From positions 62,001 through 126,000 of the forward strand of contig NZ_JAUCZH010000003.1 in assembly GCF_030373185.1 (NCBI RefSeq): a DNA stretch of 64,000 nucleotides, read 5' to 3'. This DNA is from Tabrizicola sp. GTDB taxonomy: Bacteria; Pseudomonadota; Alphaproteobacteria; Rhodobacterales; Rhodobacteraceae. A program made the position numbers and the translations under genes. Position 1 is the stretch's first letter; every line of letters begins with the position of its first letter. Positions 1 through 8,886 of the stretch are shown here, one piece after another. The notes below the pieces were generated by a model that was not told the origin of the DNA, made no database searches, and saw only the letters and a program-made list of their open reading frames with translations.

Positions 1-1
1 A

Positions 2-1405
2 CAGGCCACCGAAGATGCATCGGGCTACGAAATAGACCTTGCCGGTCGGGGGCCGGGGCAGGTGAACGGACAGATTACAGGGCGGATCGCGGCCAACCTT
101 GCCTCGGCCGATCTGGTGATTTCCGGCACCGGACAAGCGGGGCTTGCCAATCTCTTCATCGCGCCGCGCGCCGTTGACGGGCCGATCCGCTATGACCTGC
201 GGCTGGTCGGGCCGTTTCAGACCTCATCGCTTTCCGGGCGCGTCACCTTGTCCAGCGGGCGGCTGAGCGACCCCGCTCTGGGATTTGCGCTGGAAGGGAT
301 CGAGGCCTTGGCTGATGTGCAGGGCGGGCAGGCGCGGCTTTCCGCCACCGCGGGTCTGTCTACCGGCGGCATGGTGCGGGCCGATGGCTCGATCGGCCTT
401 TCGCCGCCCTTTCCGTCAGATCTTTCGGTGAACTTCGACCGGGTCCGCCTCTTCGACCCCGAGCTTTACGAAACAACAGTTGGTGGCAACATCCGTGTAA
501 GCGGCCCACTTGTGGGCGGAGCAACGGTAAACGGTGCGCTCCTTTTGTCAGAGACTGAACTGCGCGTCCCCGAATCCGGCTTCGGTTCGGCAGAGACGCT
601 GCTAGAGGTGACCCACCTGAACGAACCGGCGGCAGTTCGGGCGACGCGCGTCCGGGCGGGGCTTCTTGACGGGCCGGGCAGCGCGGCAGGCGCCCCCCGT
701 GCGACGGCACCATTCGGACTTGACCTGACCATTTCGGCACCAAGCCGCATTTTCCTGCGGGGCAGGGGCATCGATGCCGAACTCGGCGGGACAATCCGGC
801 TTACGGGAACCAGCGCACAGATCGTGCCAGCCGGTGCCTTCAACCTCATTCGTGGCCGGATGGACATTCTGGGCAAGCGACTGGTGCTGGCAGAAGCCAA
901 CCTGCAACTGGAGGGCAGCTTTGTGCCAATCCTTCAGGTCTCTGCCAGCAACGCAAGCGATGGAATCGTCAGCTTTGTGACCATTGCCGGCCCTGCCGAT
1001 GATCCCGAGGTGTCCTTCACATCGGTCCCGGCCCTGCCTCAGGAAGAAGTGCTGGCACGGCTGCTTTTCGGAAGGGGATTCGACAACATCTCGGCCCTGC
1101 AAGCCGCGCAACTTGCCAATGCGGTCGCAACGCTGGCCGGTCGCGGTGGCGCAGGGCTGGTCAACCGCCTGCGGCAAAGCTTTGGCCTTGATGATCTGGA
1201 TCTGACCACCGCCGAGGACGGATCAACCGCACTGACGGCGGGCAAATACATCGCCAGGAACGTTTATACCGAAGTCGAGATCGAACAGGGTGGCAAAAGC
1301 CGGATCAACCTGAACCTTGATCTGCGGCCCGGCGTGACGGTCAAGGGCCGGGTGGGTGCCGACGGTGAAACCGGCATCGGCGTCTTCATCGAACGGGATT
1401 ACTGA
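2..1405 (+). CDS. tamB: Translocation/assembly module TamB, C-terminal part (partial)
   Basis: The reading frame is open from base 2, so the gene starts before the window; 467 C-terminal residues are visible. TamB is an inner-membrane-anchored periplasmic protein that, with the outer-membrane partner TamA, links the two membranes and supports outer-membrane assembly and lipid transport. The visible part is beta-rich and repetitive and ends in the conserved TamB (DUF490) C-terminal domain: a segment with LLFGRGFDNIS, an alanine-rich stretch, and a final run of alternating strands ending in FIERDY, as expected for a beta-helical groove. tamA would be expected just upstream, outside the window. 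It converges on the YjbF gene across a 61-base gap without a clear terminator. Confidence 0.9.
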   Translation, partial: QATEDASGYEIDLAGRGPGQVNGQITGRIAANLASADLVISGTGQAGLANLFIAPRAVDGPIRYDLRLVGPFQTSSLSGRVTLSSGRLSDPALGFALEGIEALADVQGGQARLSATAGLSTGGMVRADGSIGLSPPFPSDLSVNFDRVRLFDPELYETTVGGNIRVSGPLVGGATVNGALLLSETELRVPESGFGSAETLLEVTHLNEPAAVRATRVRAGLLDGPGSAAGAPRATAPFGLDLTISAPSRIFLRGRGIDAELGGTIRLTGTSAQIVPAGAFNLIRGRMDILGKRLVLAEANLQLEGSFVPILQVSASNASDGIVSFVTIAGPADDPEVSFTSVPALPQEEVLARLLFGRGFDNISALQAAQLANAVATLAGRGGAGLVNRLRQSFGLDDLDLTTAEDGSTALTAGKYIARNVYTEVEIEQGGKSRINLNLDLRPGVTVKGRVGADGETGIGVFIERDY

Positions 1406-1466
1406 CGAAGCCCGCTTGCCGCATCCGTTGTCGCTCAAGCGCCCAGTGCAGGCTTTCAGTCCCGCC

Positions 1467-2144
1467 TCAGTCCACCACACGCTCAAAATCGATGAAGCCG
1501 GTTCCACCGCTTGCCAATTGGCGCGATTTGCGGATCAGCGGGCCTTCGACCCAGTAATCATTGGTGATCTTGCCCTGCGGCCGCACACATTCTTCCGAAA
1601 TCCGGGTGACGGCGTGCGCCCGCGCAAACACCTCGATCGTCTCTTTGCCAACGACAGAAACCGTGCAGTCATAGGTGCGACGGGTGGTCTGATCATCTTC
1701 GCCAAGGAAGAAATAAATCCGCTGATGCGTGCCACCATCTGTCAGCAGGGCCGCAAGCGAAGGTGCCTGCGCCGACATCAGATCAGGTCCAAGACCGCGC
1801 GTCTGGATCAGGATTCCGTCGCGCAGCGTGAAGGTGGTGGCGTCGGTCGTGGCCCATGTCACGACATTGCCCTTGGTATCGCTGACCGTCAGGAACGCAT
1901 CTGCCCCCCGCGCCTTGATGGTGGCGCGCAGAATCGGCAGGTTGAACTTCTCCAGGTCTGCCCGGGTCACCGGGGCCGGGGCGGCAGCGGCTGTGCCGGC
2001 GCGCCGTGACCCCACCTTGCCAATTGTCGATTTCGCAACGTTGCCAATGATCTGCCCAAGGGGCGATGCCTTGGGCCTATCGCTTCCACAGGCCGCCAAT
2101 GCCACAAGCGCCATTAGTCCAACTGCAAGCCGTATCCGCATCAT
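1467..2144 (-). CDS. YjbF-family outer-membrane lipoprotein (exopolysaccharide locus)
   Basis: A 225-residue protein with a short signal peptide and lipobox (LVALAAC), so it is probably a lipoprotein. The body resembles the YjbF/GfcB family, found with YjbH in exopolysaccharide or group 4 capsule loci. An upstream in-frame start exists at 2165, but I chose the ATG at 2144 because it overlaps the TGA of the YjbH gene (TGATG), implying translational coupling. The lipobox is then close to the N-terminus. It is the second gene of a two-gene minus-strand unit. Neither a YjbE-like nor a YjbG-like gene is adjacent. The molecular function of the family is not established. Confidence 0.75.
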   Translation of the reverse strand: MMRIRLAVGLMALVALAACGSDRPKASPLGQIIGNVAKSTIGKVGSRRAGTAAAAPAPVTRADLEKFNLPILRATIKARGADAFLTVSDTKGNVVTWATTDATTFTLRDGILIQTRGLGPDLMSAQAPSLAALLTDGGTHQRIYFFLGEDDQTTRRTYDCTVSVVGKETIEVFARAHAVTRISEECVRPQGKITNDYWVEGPLIRKSRQLASGGTGFIDFERVVD

Positions 2145-4258
2145 CACCGCCACACCCGGCCCCATTCCGGATCAAGCGCGCCGGAATGATAATCGCGTAT
2201 CGAGTTGTAAAGCCGGCCATCAACATCCAGACGCGCTCCGCCATCTCCGGTCGAGGACCGCAGGGTGGTGCCAAAGGTGTTGTTGCTCTGCGTTCCCATC
2301 GCCCAGTTCAGCGGGATAGAGAAGCGAACACCCTTGTCAAATCCGCCTGTGCCAAAGTCGGCTGCACTTACATCTGTCACGGTGGCATACGCCCCGACAC
2401 GCCAGCCATTCACGAACACCCGATCAACCGAAATCGTGGCGCCTACGTCGCCTGCAAGATACTTGCCGACATCCAGCTGGCCCAGAAACCCGTTGCCGAA
2501 ATCATAGTAGGCAGAGACGTGACCCGTCACGACGTCATAGTCGTATTCGTCAAATCCAAGAAGGCCATCGGTATCACGCTGCTTCGTGTAGTTCAGCTCT
2601 GCCCCAAGGGCCAGCCGGCTTTCTACCGGCTTCCACAGCACTTCGCCGGAAATGCCTGCATGCATCCGTTCAAGATAGCCAAACGATACGCGGGAATAGA
2701 GATCGGGCGCAGGGCGGGCAAACCAGGCAAGGGTCAACCGTTCCAGACCCGGACTGCCGAACTTCGAATACCGTGAGCTGTCGCTGCGAACAGGCTGCAG
2801 CACAGAATCCGACGGATTGCCCGAACGGTCCACGTTGCCAACGACACGCCCATAGATGGACCCGGAAAGCACCAGCCCGGGCCGGAAATCGTACGACGCC
2901 GAAAGCCGCAGGCCAAGATCGCCCTTCAGGGGTTCGGACATGCGGAAATCCGGGCGCAGACCCCAGCGGAACTTCGGATAAAGCCCGTCATCACCCACAG
3001 CATTTGCCGGAACCGGCCCGGCATCGGTGATCGTGACCCGCTGACGCAGCAGGTTTGCGTTGTCGGGTGCGTATTCAAGCGCTTCCAGATCGCTGCGCCG
3101 GATCGTGACCTTTGAGGCCCCGATGCCTTTTACGACCGGAACAATCTCGAACACCTCGACCGAGGCCGGCATCACATGGCTCAACGCCCGGGCGGTGCGG
3201 CCAATGGCTTGAGACCCGGCATCGATCCGGTTGTTGCGGATGCGGACTTGCACGGTCTTGGCCGTGTAGGCCAGATTTTCGATGATGATCCCGTCAACCG
3301 CCAGCCGCTTGGCAAGGTTCTTGCGCAGAAGCGGTCCTGCATCAGGCTGCACTACCCAGCCTCCGTCATAGGCATCCGGGTCTGCTGTACGCGAAGGACG
3401 CGCCTTCAAGGCCACCGGGGCAGCACCCATCACCCCACCGGTCGCACGGTTCTTCGGGTCCAGCACAAGATGTAGGACAAATCCAACCTCTGTCCCGTGC
3501 ATGGAATAGATGCCGTAACGGGTGTTCGGACCCCTCTGATACTCAAAGCCAAAATTGAACGGGCTGTCGCGCTCGATCAAACCGCGCTCATCGTCTTCCA
3601 GCACATAGGCATCAGACGAGTATTCGCCCTTGAAGGTCCAGGTGTCGGTCAGCTTGACCTCGACCCCGGCGAAGGGGGCTGCATCGCCACGGAACCACTG
3701 GTCCACGTTGGGCGTACCCCTGTCGTCACCGTCAAGCAGTGGCCGATCACCGAACGGCTCACCGATCGAGCCATAGCTGCCAAGCCGACCCCAGCCGAGG
3801 CCCGCCGTTACCTTCACCCGATCCCCGAAGGTCTTGGTCGCCGCCACATATTCCGACGCAAACACGCTCTGCCCGGTGAAATCGATCAGACCGACAGTCA
3901 ACGAGGGCAGATAGCGCCCTTCCTTCAGCAACTGATACCTGATGTCGAAACTGCGGTTGTTGAATTTGGAGGAGTCACCCGGAAACAGGGTGTCCCAATC
4001 GCGCCAGGTCTGAAACCGGAACGACCCGGACAAACGGTCGGTAATCTGGAAGCTGATGGTAGCGCGCGAGATCGGGCCGACAAAGGCCGTGCTGAAGGTA
4101 AAGGCCGCGTCATCCTGCGCATCACCGGATGGCATGTCGATCAGGCCGGTGGTCCCGTTGATGTTCAGCGATTTCGTCATCTCGGCAAGGGCAGGACCGC
4201 CACAAAGCGCGGCGCTGACGACAAGCGAAGCAAGCAAACGGCTAGGCAAATGCGGCAT
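2144..4258 (-). CDS. YjbH-family outer-membrane beta-barrel protein
   Basis: A 704-residue exported protein with a clear signal peptide (hydrophobic stretch ending GGPALA near residue 25). It then begins with the family hallmark NINGTTGLIDMPS and has many amphipathic beta strands rich in Trp, Tyr and Gly to the C-terminus. YjbH proteins are predicted outer-membrane barrels coexpressed with exopolysaccharide genes. A TTG three codons upstream (4267) could also start translation, but the ATG at 4258 is preferred. It is the first gene of the unit and is followed without a gap by the YjbF lipoprotein. The partner pair suggests an outer-membrane polysaccharide export or modification device; the polysaccharide itself is not encoded here. 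Confidence 0.8.
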   Translation of the reverse strand: MPHLPSRLLASLVVSAALCGGPALAEMTKSLNINGTTGLIDMPSGDAQDDAAFTFSTAFVGPISRATISFQITDRLSGSFRFQTWRDWDTLFPGDSSKFNNRSFDIRYQLLKEGRYLPSLTVGLIDFTGQSVFASEYVAATKTFGDRVKVTAGLGWGRLGSYGSIGEPFGDRPLLDGDDRGTPNVDQWFRGDAAPFAGVEVKLTDTWTFKGEYSSDAYVLEDDERGLIERDSPFNFGFEYQRGPNTRYGIYSMHGTEVGFVLHLVLDPKNRATGGVMGAAPVALKARPSRTADPDAYDGGWVVQPDAGPLLRKNLAKRLAVDGIIIENLAYTAKTVQVRIRNNRIDAGSQAIGRTARALSHVMPASVEVFEIVPVVKGIGASKVTIRRSDLEALEYAPDNANLLRQRVTITDAGPVPANAVGDDGLYPKFRWGLRPDFRMSEPLKGDLGLRLSASYDFRPGLVLSGSIYGRVVGNVDRSGNPSDSVLQPVRSDSSRYSKFGSPGLERLTLAWFARPAPDLYSRVSFGYLERMHAGISGEVLWKPVESRLALGAELNYTKQRDTDGLLGFDEYDYDVVTGHVSAYYDFGNGFLGQLDVGKYLAGDVGATISVDRVFVNGWRVGAYATVTDVSAADFGTGGFDKGVRFSIPLNWAMGTQSNNTFGTTLRSSTGDGGARLDVDGRLYNSIRDYHSGALDPEWGRVWR

Positions 4259-4395
4259 GTTGATCAAGTTCCCGTATACCCGGACAGTCTATGCGAAGAT
4301 ACACGTCCCAGAGCAAGACCTAACCTTCGCCAGCTTGCCCAAACCCCCTTTCGCCGTGACCTTTTGACCCCAGAGAAATCCGCGTGGACAGGCAC

Positions 4396-4845
4396 TCAGG
4401 GGGCTGCGTCTTCCAGTTTGATCCGCAACTCCCGCAAGACGGAAAGCAAGGCGCGTACGCGGTCGGCACCAAGGGACTGCACCACCTCGGCAATCAGCGG
4501 CACGACCGTGGCCACCGCCGAATCGCGCGCGGCGCGGCCGGATGGGCTGATGGCCACGAACTTTTGTCGCGCATCCTCCCAATCGGGGCGGATATGGATG
4601 TGGCCGGCCCATTCCAGCCGGTTCAACGTGTTCGTCATCGCCCCACGGGTGACATGAAACGACTTCGCCAGCTGCGCCGGGGTGCGTTCGTCATTGATCC
4701 GCGCCAGATGGTTGAGGACCGAGAAATGCGACAGCTCCATCCCCTTCGGCAGCACCTTCGAGATGCGGTTGCGGGCCAGCTGATCGGCCATGAACAGTTC
4801 GCCAAACAGGGCAACGGCGGTGTCATCTGCCTTTTCCATGCTCAT
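4396..4845 (-). CDS. MarR-family transcriptional regulator
   Basis: A 149-residue winged-helix protein. The recognition helix region reads TPAQLAKSFHVTRGAMTNTLNRLE, preceded by the usual LSHFSVLNHLARI helix and followed by a wing with DWEDARQKFVAISPSGR. MarR proteins act as dimers on palindromic operators and usually respond to small aromatic ligands or oxidants. The start overlaps the stop of the upstream nitrilase-family gene by four bases (ATGA), so it is the last gene of the comF-grxC-nitrilase-marR run. The target and ligand cannot be told from the sequence; no cysteine-based sensing motif is evident. Confidence 0.85.
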   Translation of the reverse strand: MSMEKADDTAVALFGELFMADQLARNRISKVLPKGMELSHFSVLNHLARINDERTPAQLAKSFHVTRGAMTNTLNRLEWAGHIHIRPDWEDARQKFVAISPSGRAARDSAVATVVPLIAEVVQSLGADRVRALLSVLRELRIKLEDAAP

Positions 4846-5675
4846 GGCCCGTCAAAGCCCCGGTCATGGGTCAAGGATGGCACGCGGTGTCGCGCCGCAT
4901 CAACGCGGGCAAGGTCGATATCCACCAGCGTCACGCCCGGATCGGTTCCGCCATCGGCCAGAACCTCGCCCCACGGTGCCACGGCAAGCGAATGTCCATG
5001 GGTGCGCCGCCCCTTGCCTGCCGTTTCGGGGTGAAACCCGGTTTGCGCCGGGGCCAGCACGATACAGCCGGTTTCAATCGCGCGGGCGCGCAGCAGGGTT
5101 TCCCAATGCGCCGCCCCGGTGATGTGGTTGAACGCTGCAGGCACCGTCAGGATCTGCGCCCCGGCCTGCGCCAGACGCCGGTACAGCGCGGGAAACCGCA
5201 GGTCATAGCAGACCGTCATCCCAACCTTGCCGAACGGCGTTTCCGCCAGAACCGCACGGTTTCCCGGGCGGTAGCCTTCACTTTCGCGGTAAACCTCGGT
5301 TTCGGACACGTTCACGTCGAACATGTGGATCTTGTCATAACGGGCCACGACCCCGCCATCCGGCCCGATAAGAAAGGACCGGTTGGCAAAACGCCCGTCC
5401 GCGTCATGGGTCAGCACCCCAAGCGAGCCGATCAAGAGCCAGACCCCCGCCGCCTTCGCCTCGGCCCGCAGGGCGGCAAGGGTTTCGTCCGCCTCCTCAT
5501 GCCGAAAGACGTGGCGCTGATGCGCGCGGCTGGAGGAGAGGCCGTTTGTCAGTTCCGGCGTCAGGATGAACCCGGCCCCCGCTGCCACCGCCTGACGCAC
5601 AAGCGAAACGGTCACCGGCAGGTTCGCCGCCGGATCATCCGAAACCGTCAGCTGGATCAGCGCCGCTCGCATCAT
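4842..5675 (-). CDS. Carbon-nitrogen hydrolase (Nit/omega-amidase-like)
   Basis: A 277-residue cytosolic member of the nitrilase superfamily. The catalytic triad is visible: Glu41 in LTPELTNG, Lys115 in YDKIHMFD and Cys156 in MTVCYDLRFP. Length and the HMFDV segment fit the Nit1/Nit2 branch, whose known activities are omega-amidase and deaminated-glutathione amidase. The position directly downstream of glutaredoxin makes a glutathione-repair role attractive, but that is inference. The ATG at 5675 overlaps the grxC stop (ATGA) and a second ATG follows at once. The 3' end overlaps the marR start in the same way. Confidence 0.85.
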   Translation of the reverse strand: MMRAALIQLTVSDDPAANLPVTVSLVRQAVAAGAGFILTPELTNGLSSSRAHQRHVFRHEEADETLAALRAEAKAAGVWLLIGSLGVLTHDADGRFANRSFLIGPDGGVVARYDKIHMFDVNVSETEVYRESEGYRPGNRAVLAETPFGKVGMTVCYDLRFPALYRRLAQAGAQILTVPAAFNHITGAAHWETLLRARAIETGCIVLAPAQTGFHPETAGKGRRTHGHSLAVAPWGEVLADGGTDPGVTLVDIDLARVDAARHRVPSLTHDRGFDGP

Positions 5676-5929
5676 GCGGCCAGCAGCGGGTCAAGCTTGC
5701 CCGCGTGGTCCAGTGCATGCAGGTCATCCGACCCGCCGACATGCACCGATCCGATAAAGATCTGCGGCACCGTGCGGCGCCCATTCGCACGCTGCATCAT
5801 CGCCGCCCGAAGCGCCGGATCACGGCTGACGTCAATTTCCGTGTAGGCCACACCCTTGCGGTCCAACAGCCGCTTGGCCGCATGGCAATAGGGGCAGAAC
5901 GGGGTGGTGTAGATTTCGACAGGGTGCAT
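5672..5929 (-). CDS. grxC: Glutaredoxin 3 (GrxC)
   Basis: An 85-residue thioredoxin-fold protein with the dithiol active site CPYC at residues 12-15, the cis-proline motif TVPQIFIG at 53-60 and a GG pair at 65-66 for glutathione binding. It reduces disulfides and glutathione mixed disulfides in the cytosol. A longer frame begins upstream at 5968, but the ATG at 5929 is preferred because the product then has the usual glutaredoxin-3 length and an AAAGAGG ribosome-binding site lies about seven bases upstream. It follows comF by 35 bases and is coupled to the nitrilase-family gene by a four-base overlap. Confidence 0.93.
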   Translation of the reverse strand: MHPVEIYTTPFCPYCHAAKRLLDRKGVAYTEIDVSRDPALRAAMMQRANGRRTVPQIFIGSVHVGGSDDLHALDHAGKLDPLLAA

Positions 5930-5964
5930 GGCGGGAACCTCTTTCCCGTCCTGACTATAGGGAT

Positions 5965-6687
5965 TCACGCGTCCTTCGCAACGCGCGCCAGCGCCAATAC
6001 ACTCACCGTTCGCGCCCCCGCCGAAAAAAGCACCTCGGTCGCCGCCGCGAAGGTGGCGCCCGAAGTCATGACATCGTCAACCAGCAGGATATCGCGGTCC
6101 TCGACCAGCCGATGCCGGCGTTTCGGCACCGAAAAAGCGCCAACCAGATTGGCAAAGCGGGCGTCGCGGCTGCGCCCTTCCTGCGTGCCGGTGGACCTGT
6201 GACGGATCAGCGCATCGGGGCAGTGGTCAAGGCCAGCCGCCCGCGCGACCCCCTTCGACAGCAGCGCCGCCTGATTATACTTGCGCCGCACCAGCCGGAA
6301 CCAATGAAGCGGCACCGGCACCACCAGCATCCCCGGCAGCAGCATCGGCTGCCCTGCCTTCAGCATCCACCCCCCCGCCGGGCGCGCCAGATCCATCCGG
6401 TCGCCATGCTTCAGCGCCAGCACCAGCCTGCGCGCATTATCCCGGTAAAGCAAAGCCGACCGCCCCTGACCCCATGGCCGCGCGATTGTCATGCAATCAT
6501 CGCAGATCACCCGTTCGCCCGTATCCGACCCGGGAAGCGGCACGCCGCACTGGTCACAAACCAGCCCGCCGATAAAGGGAGTGTCACGCCAGCAATCGCT
6601 GCACAGGCCAAAGTCACTGATGACGGGGGCCGCGCAACTGATGCATTGCGGCGGGTAAAGCAGATGCAGCGCGGCTTGCATTCCCAT
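5965..6687 (-). CDS. ComF-family phosphoribosyltransferase-like protein
   Basis: A 240-residue protein with an N-terminal double zinc-ribbon (cysteine pairs at 15/18, 29/32, 44/47 and 62/65) and a C-terminal type I phosphoribosyltransferase domain with the PRPP loop ILLVDDVMTSGAT near residue 205. ComF proteins take part in DNA uptake for natural transformation in several bacteria, and in Rhodobacter capsulatus in receipt of gene-transfer-agent DNA; the biochemical step is unclear. It starts the comF-grxC-nitrilase-marR run. Its start codon lies only 23 bases from the divergent methyltransferase start, so the promoters must overlap or one start is annotated too far upstream; a second ATG at 6681 is possible. 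Confidence 0.88.
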   Translation of the reverse strand: MGMQAALHLLYPPQCISCAAPVISDFGLCSDCWRDTPFIGGLVCDQCGVPLPGSDTGERVICDDCMTIARPWGQGRSALLYRDNARRLVLALKHGDRMDLARPAGGWMLKAGQPMLLPGMLVVPVPLHWFRLVRRKYNQAALLSKGVARAAGLDHCPDALIRHRSTGTQEGRSRDARFANLVGAFSVPKRRHRLVEDRDILLVDDVMTSGATFAAATEVLFSAGARTVSVLALARVAKDA

Positions 6688-6710
6688 TCCGTCCCCCTAA
6701 TGTCCCGGCG

Positions 6711-7550
6711 ATGATCGCACCACCCACCCTGACCGACCGGCCCGCACTTCAGCGCCACCGCGCCCGCGCGTGCGGACTGCCCGGCCATGACGACGCGCTG
6801 TTTCTACACCGCGCCGCGATCGCCGACATTCAGGAAAGACTGCTTGAGGTTAACAGAACCTTTACAGCCCCCGCCATCGTAACCGGATTTCCGGCTGTCT
6901 GGCGCGAAATCGTTGGTGGTGCGCAGGTGGTTGACGATAGCGACGCCCTTGCCCTTACCCCGGGCGCACATGATCTGGTGATTCACGCGATGGGCCTGCA
7001 TTGGGCCAATGACCCCCTTGGCCAGCTGGTCCAGTGCCGCCACGCCCTGCGCCCCGATGGCCTGTTCATCGCGGTCCTGCCGGGGGGGCGGACCCTGCAC
7101 GAGCTGCGCTCCAGCCTTGCCGAGGCGGAAAGCCTTGTCACCGGGGGCCTGTCACCCCGCGTATTGCCAATGGCCGAGATCCGCGATCTTGGCGGGCTGA
7201 TGCAACGGGCAGGTTTTGCGCTGCCGGTGGCCGACAGCTTTACCCAGACGGTGCATTATTCCACCTTTGCCACCTTATGTTCCGACCTGCGGGCGATGGG
7301 GGAAACCAACGCCCTTGCTGGGCGGCTGCGCCGGTTCACCGGGAAATCGGTCCTTGCCGCCGCCGAAGCGGTCTATCGCGCAAACTTTACCACGCGCGAC
7401 GAAAAGCTTGCCGCGACCTTCGACCTTGTGTTCCTGACCGGATGGGCGCCGCATGACAGCCAGCAACAACCCCTGCGCCCCGGTTCGGCACGCACCCGGC
7501 TGGCCGATGCGCTGGGGGTGCCGGAAGAACCTTTGCCCAAGGGCGGTTGA
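6711..7550 (+). CDS. NDUFAF5/BioC-like methyltransferase-fold protein
   Basis: A 279-residue cytosolic protein related to the class I methyltransferase fold of BioC and of the complex I assembly factor NDUFAF5. The conserved segments are HDLVIHAMGLHWAND (motif II/post-II region), a RPDGLFIAVLPGG strand-loop and a TLHELRSSLAEAE helix. The glycine-rich SAM-binding motif I (GxGxG) that should precede them is not recognisable, so SAM binding may be altered. In mitochondria NDUFAF5 hydroxylates an arginine of a complex I subunit; a similar role here is speculation. Divergent from comF; hemH follows 54 bases after the stop (from the chosen start). Confidence 0.7.
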   Translation: MIAPPTLTDRPALQRHRARACGLPGHDDALFLHRAAIADIQERLLEVNRTFTAPAIVTGFPAVWREIVGGAQVVDDSDALALTPGAHDLVIHAMGLHWANDPLGQLVQCRHALRPDGLFIAVLPGGRTLHELRSSLAEAESLVTGGLSPRVLPMAEIRDLGGLMQRAGFALPVADSFTQTVHYSTFATLCSDLRAMGETNALAGRLRRFTGKSVLAAAEAVYRANFTTRDEKLAATFDLVFLTGWAPHDSQQQPLRPGSARTRLADALGVPEEPLPKGG

Positions 7551-7604
7551 CCCGACCGCCACAGCCTATATGTCCCCGCAATGGGAATCTCGGAAAGTCG
7601 TGCC

Positions 7605-8705
7605 ATGCTGGATGCAAAGCCCTCGGAAGCGGTTGAAGGACAGGTGAACCCGGGCGAGGGGCGGCTGACCCATGCGCCTGCCAACCATCCGCCCGTCCGC
7701 AAGGCAAAGATCGGTGTGCTGCTGGCCAACCTCGGCACGCCGGACAACTACGACTACTGGTCGATGCGCCGCTATCTGAACGAATTTCTGTCGGACAAAC
7801 GCGTGGTCGATTACGCCAGCTGGAAATGGCAGCCCCTGCTGCAACTGATCATCCTGACCAAACGGCCTTTTTCATCGGGTGCCAATTACAAGCTGATCTG
7901 GAACCACGACCTGAACGAAAGCCCGCTTCTGACGATCACCAAGGCGCAGACCGCCGCAATTGCCGAAACCATCGCGGCACGACACGGCGCAGACATCATC
8001 GTCGATTTCTGCATGCGCTACGGCAACCCCTCAACCGAATCCAAGGTCCGCGCCATGGTCGAGGCCGGCTGTGAGAAGATCCTGTTCTTCCCGCTTTACC
8101 CCCATTACGCCGGGGCCACATCGGCCACCGCGAATGATCAGTTCTTCCGCGCGCTGATGAAGGAAAAGCGTCAGCCCGCCGTACGCACCGTGCCGGAATA
8201 TTTCGACCACCCGCTTTACATCGACGCCTTGGCGCAATCGGTCACGGCGGCCTATGCCAAGCTGGACCACACCCCCGATGTGCTGGTGGCCAGCTATCAC
8301 GGGATGCCACAGCGCTATCTGATGGAGGGCGACCCCTACCACTGTCAATGTGCCAAGACCTCCCGGCTGTTGCGCGAACGGCTGGGCTGGGAAAAGGGGG
8401 CAATCGACACGACCTTCCAGTCGGTCTTCGGGCCAGAGGAATGGCTGAAACCCTACACGGTGGAACATGTTGCCGAACTGGCAAAGGCGGGGAAAAAGCG
8501 GATTGCGGTGATGGCGCCAGCGTTTTCAGCCGATTGCATCGAGACGCTGGAAGAAATCAACGGCGAAATCCGTGAGGCCTTCGAACATGCTGGCGGGGAA
8601 AGCTTTACCTATATTCCCTGCCTGAACGACGAAGCGCCCCATATCGAAGCGCTGGTGTCGGTGATCGAGGAAAACCTGACCGGCTGGCTGCCGCGGCTGG
8701 AGTGA
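7605..8705 (+). CDS. hemH: Ferrochelatase (HemH)
   Basis: A 366-residue enzyme that inserts ferrous iron into protoporphyrin IX to make protoheme. Family hallmarks: the N-terminal VLLANLGTPD strand, the catalytic histidine in SYHGMPQRY, and the conserved acidic segment FSADCIETLEEI near the C-terminus. The ATG at 7605 has a GGAAAG ribosome-binding site about nine bases upstream; an in-frame ATG at 7581 would add eight residues and cannot be excluded. Either way a non-conserved N-terminal extension of about 30 residues precedes the domain. The end of the gene is followed by a convergent gap holding a stem-loop repeat. Confidence 0.95.
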   Translation: MLDAKPSEAVEGQVNPGEGRLTHAPANHPPVRKAKIGVLLANLGTPDNYDYWSMRRYLNEFLSDKRVVDYASWKWQPLLQLIILTKRPFSSGANYKLIWNHDLNESPLLTITKAQTAAIAETIAARHGADIIVDFCMRYGNPSTESKVRAMVEAGCEKILFFPLYPHYAGATSATANDQFFRALMKEKRQPAVRTVPEYFDHPLYIDALAQSVTAAYAKLDHTPDVLVASYHGMPQRYLMEGDPYHCQCAKTSRLLRERLGWEKGAIDTTFQSVFGPEEWLKPYTVEHVAELAKAGKKRIAVMAPAFSADCIETLEEINGEIREAFEHAGGESFTYIPCLNDEAPHIEALVSVIEENLTGWLPRLE

Positions 8706-8779
8706 CGCTGCGGACACCGCCACATTGACCGCGCGGTGATGTCATAGCCACCACCCGCAAGGCTCTGCCCAGTTCAGTA

Positions 8780-8854
8780 GAATTCTACCAAAATTGCGCC
8801 TGCTCTTTTCCGCAAATTCTCCACGGGAGGTCTGGAGGGTGTGAAACCCTCCAG
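8780..8854 (-). repeat. Stem-loop intergenic repeat, copy A
   Basis: Read on the minus strand, it begins with a perfect nine-base-pair hairpin (CTGGAGGGT / ACCCTCCAG, 8832-8854) around a TTCAC loop. It continues with ACCTCCCGTGG, an ATTTG box, an A/G-rich run and CAATTTTGGTAGAATT. Copy B at 30232-30297 has the same loop and the same order of boxes. Both copies sit in convergent gaps (here hemH against an L,D-transpeptidase). The hairpin has no U-tract, so it may be a REP-like element or transcript-end stabiliser rather than a simple terminator. A 12-base palindrome around GAATTC lies at the far end of the element. Confidence 0.7.
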
Positions 8855-8886
8855 TCTGCGGTTCATCTTGTACCCAGTGAAAGGCC

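Noticed and set aside
8776-8796. A GTAGAATTCTAC palindrome considered as a separate operator
   Set aside because: It lies at the end of the stem-loop repeat and only part of it is kept in copy B, so it is described as part of that element.
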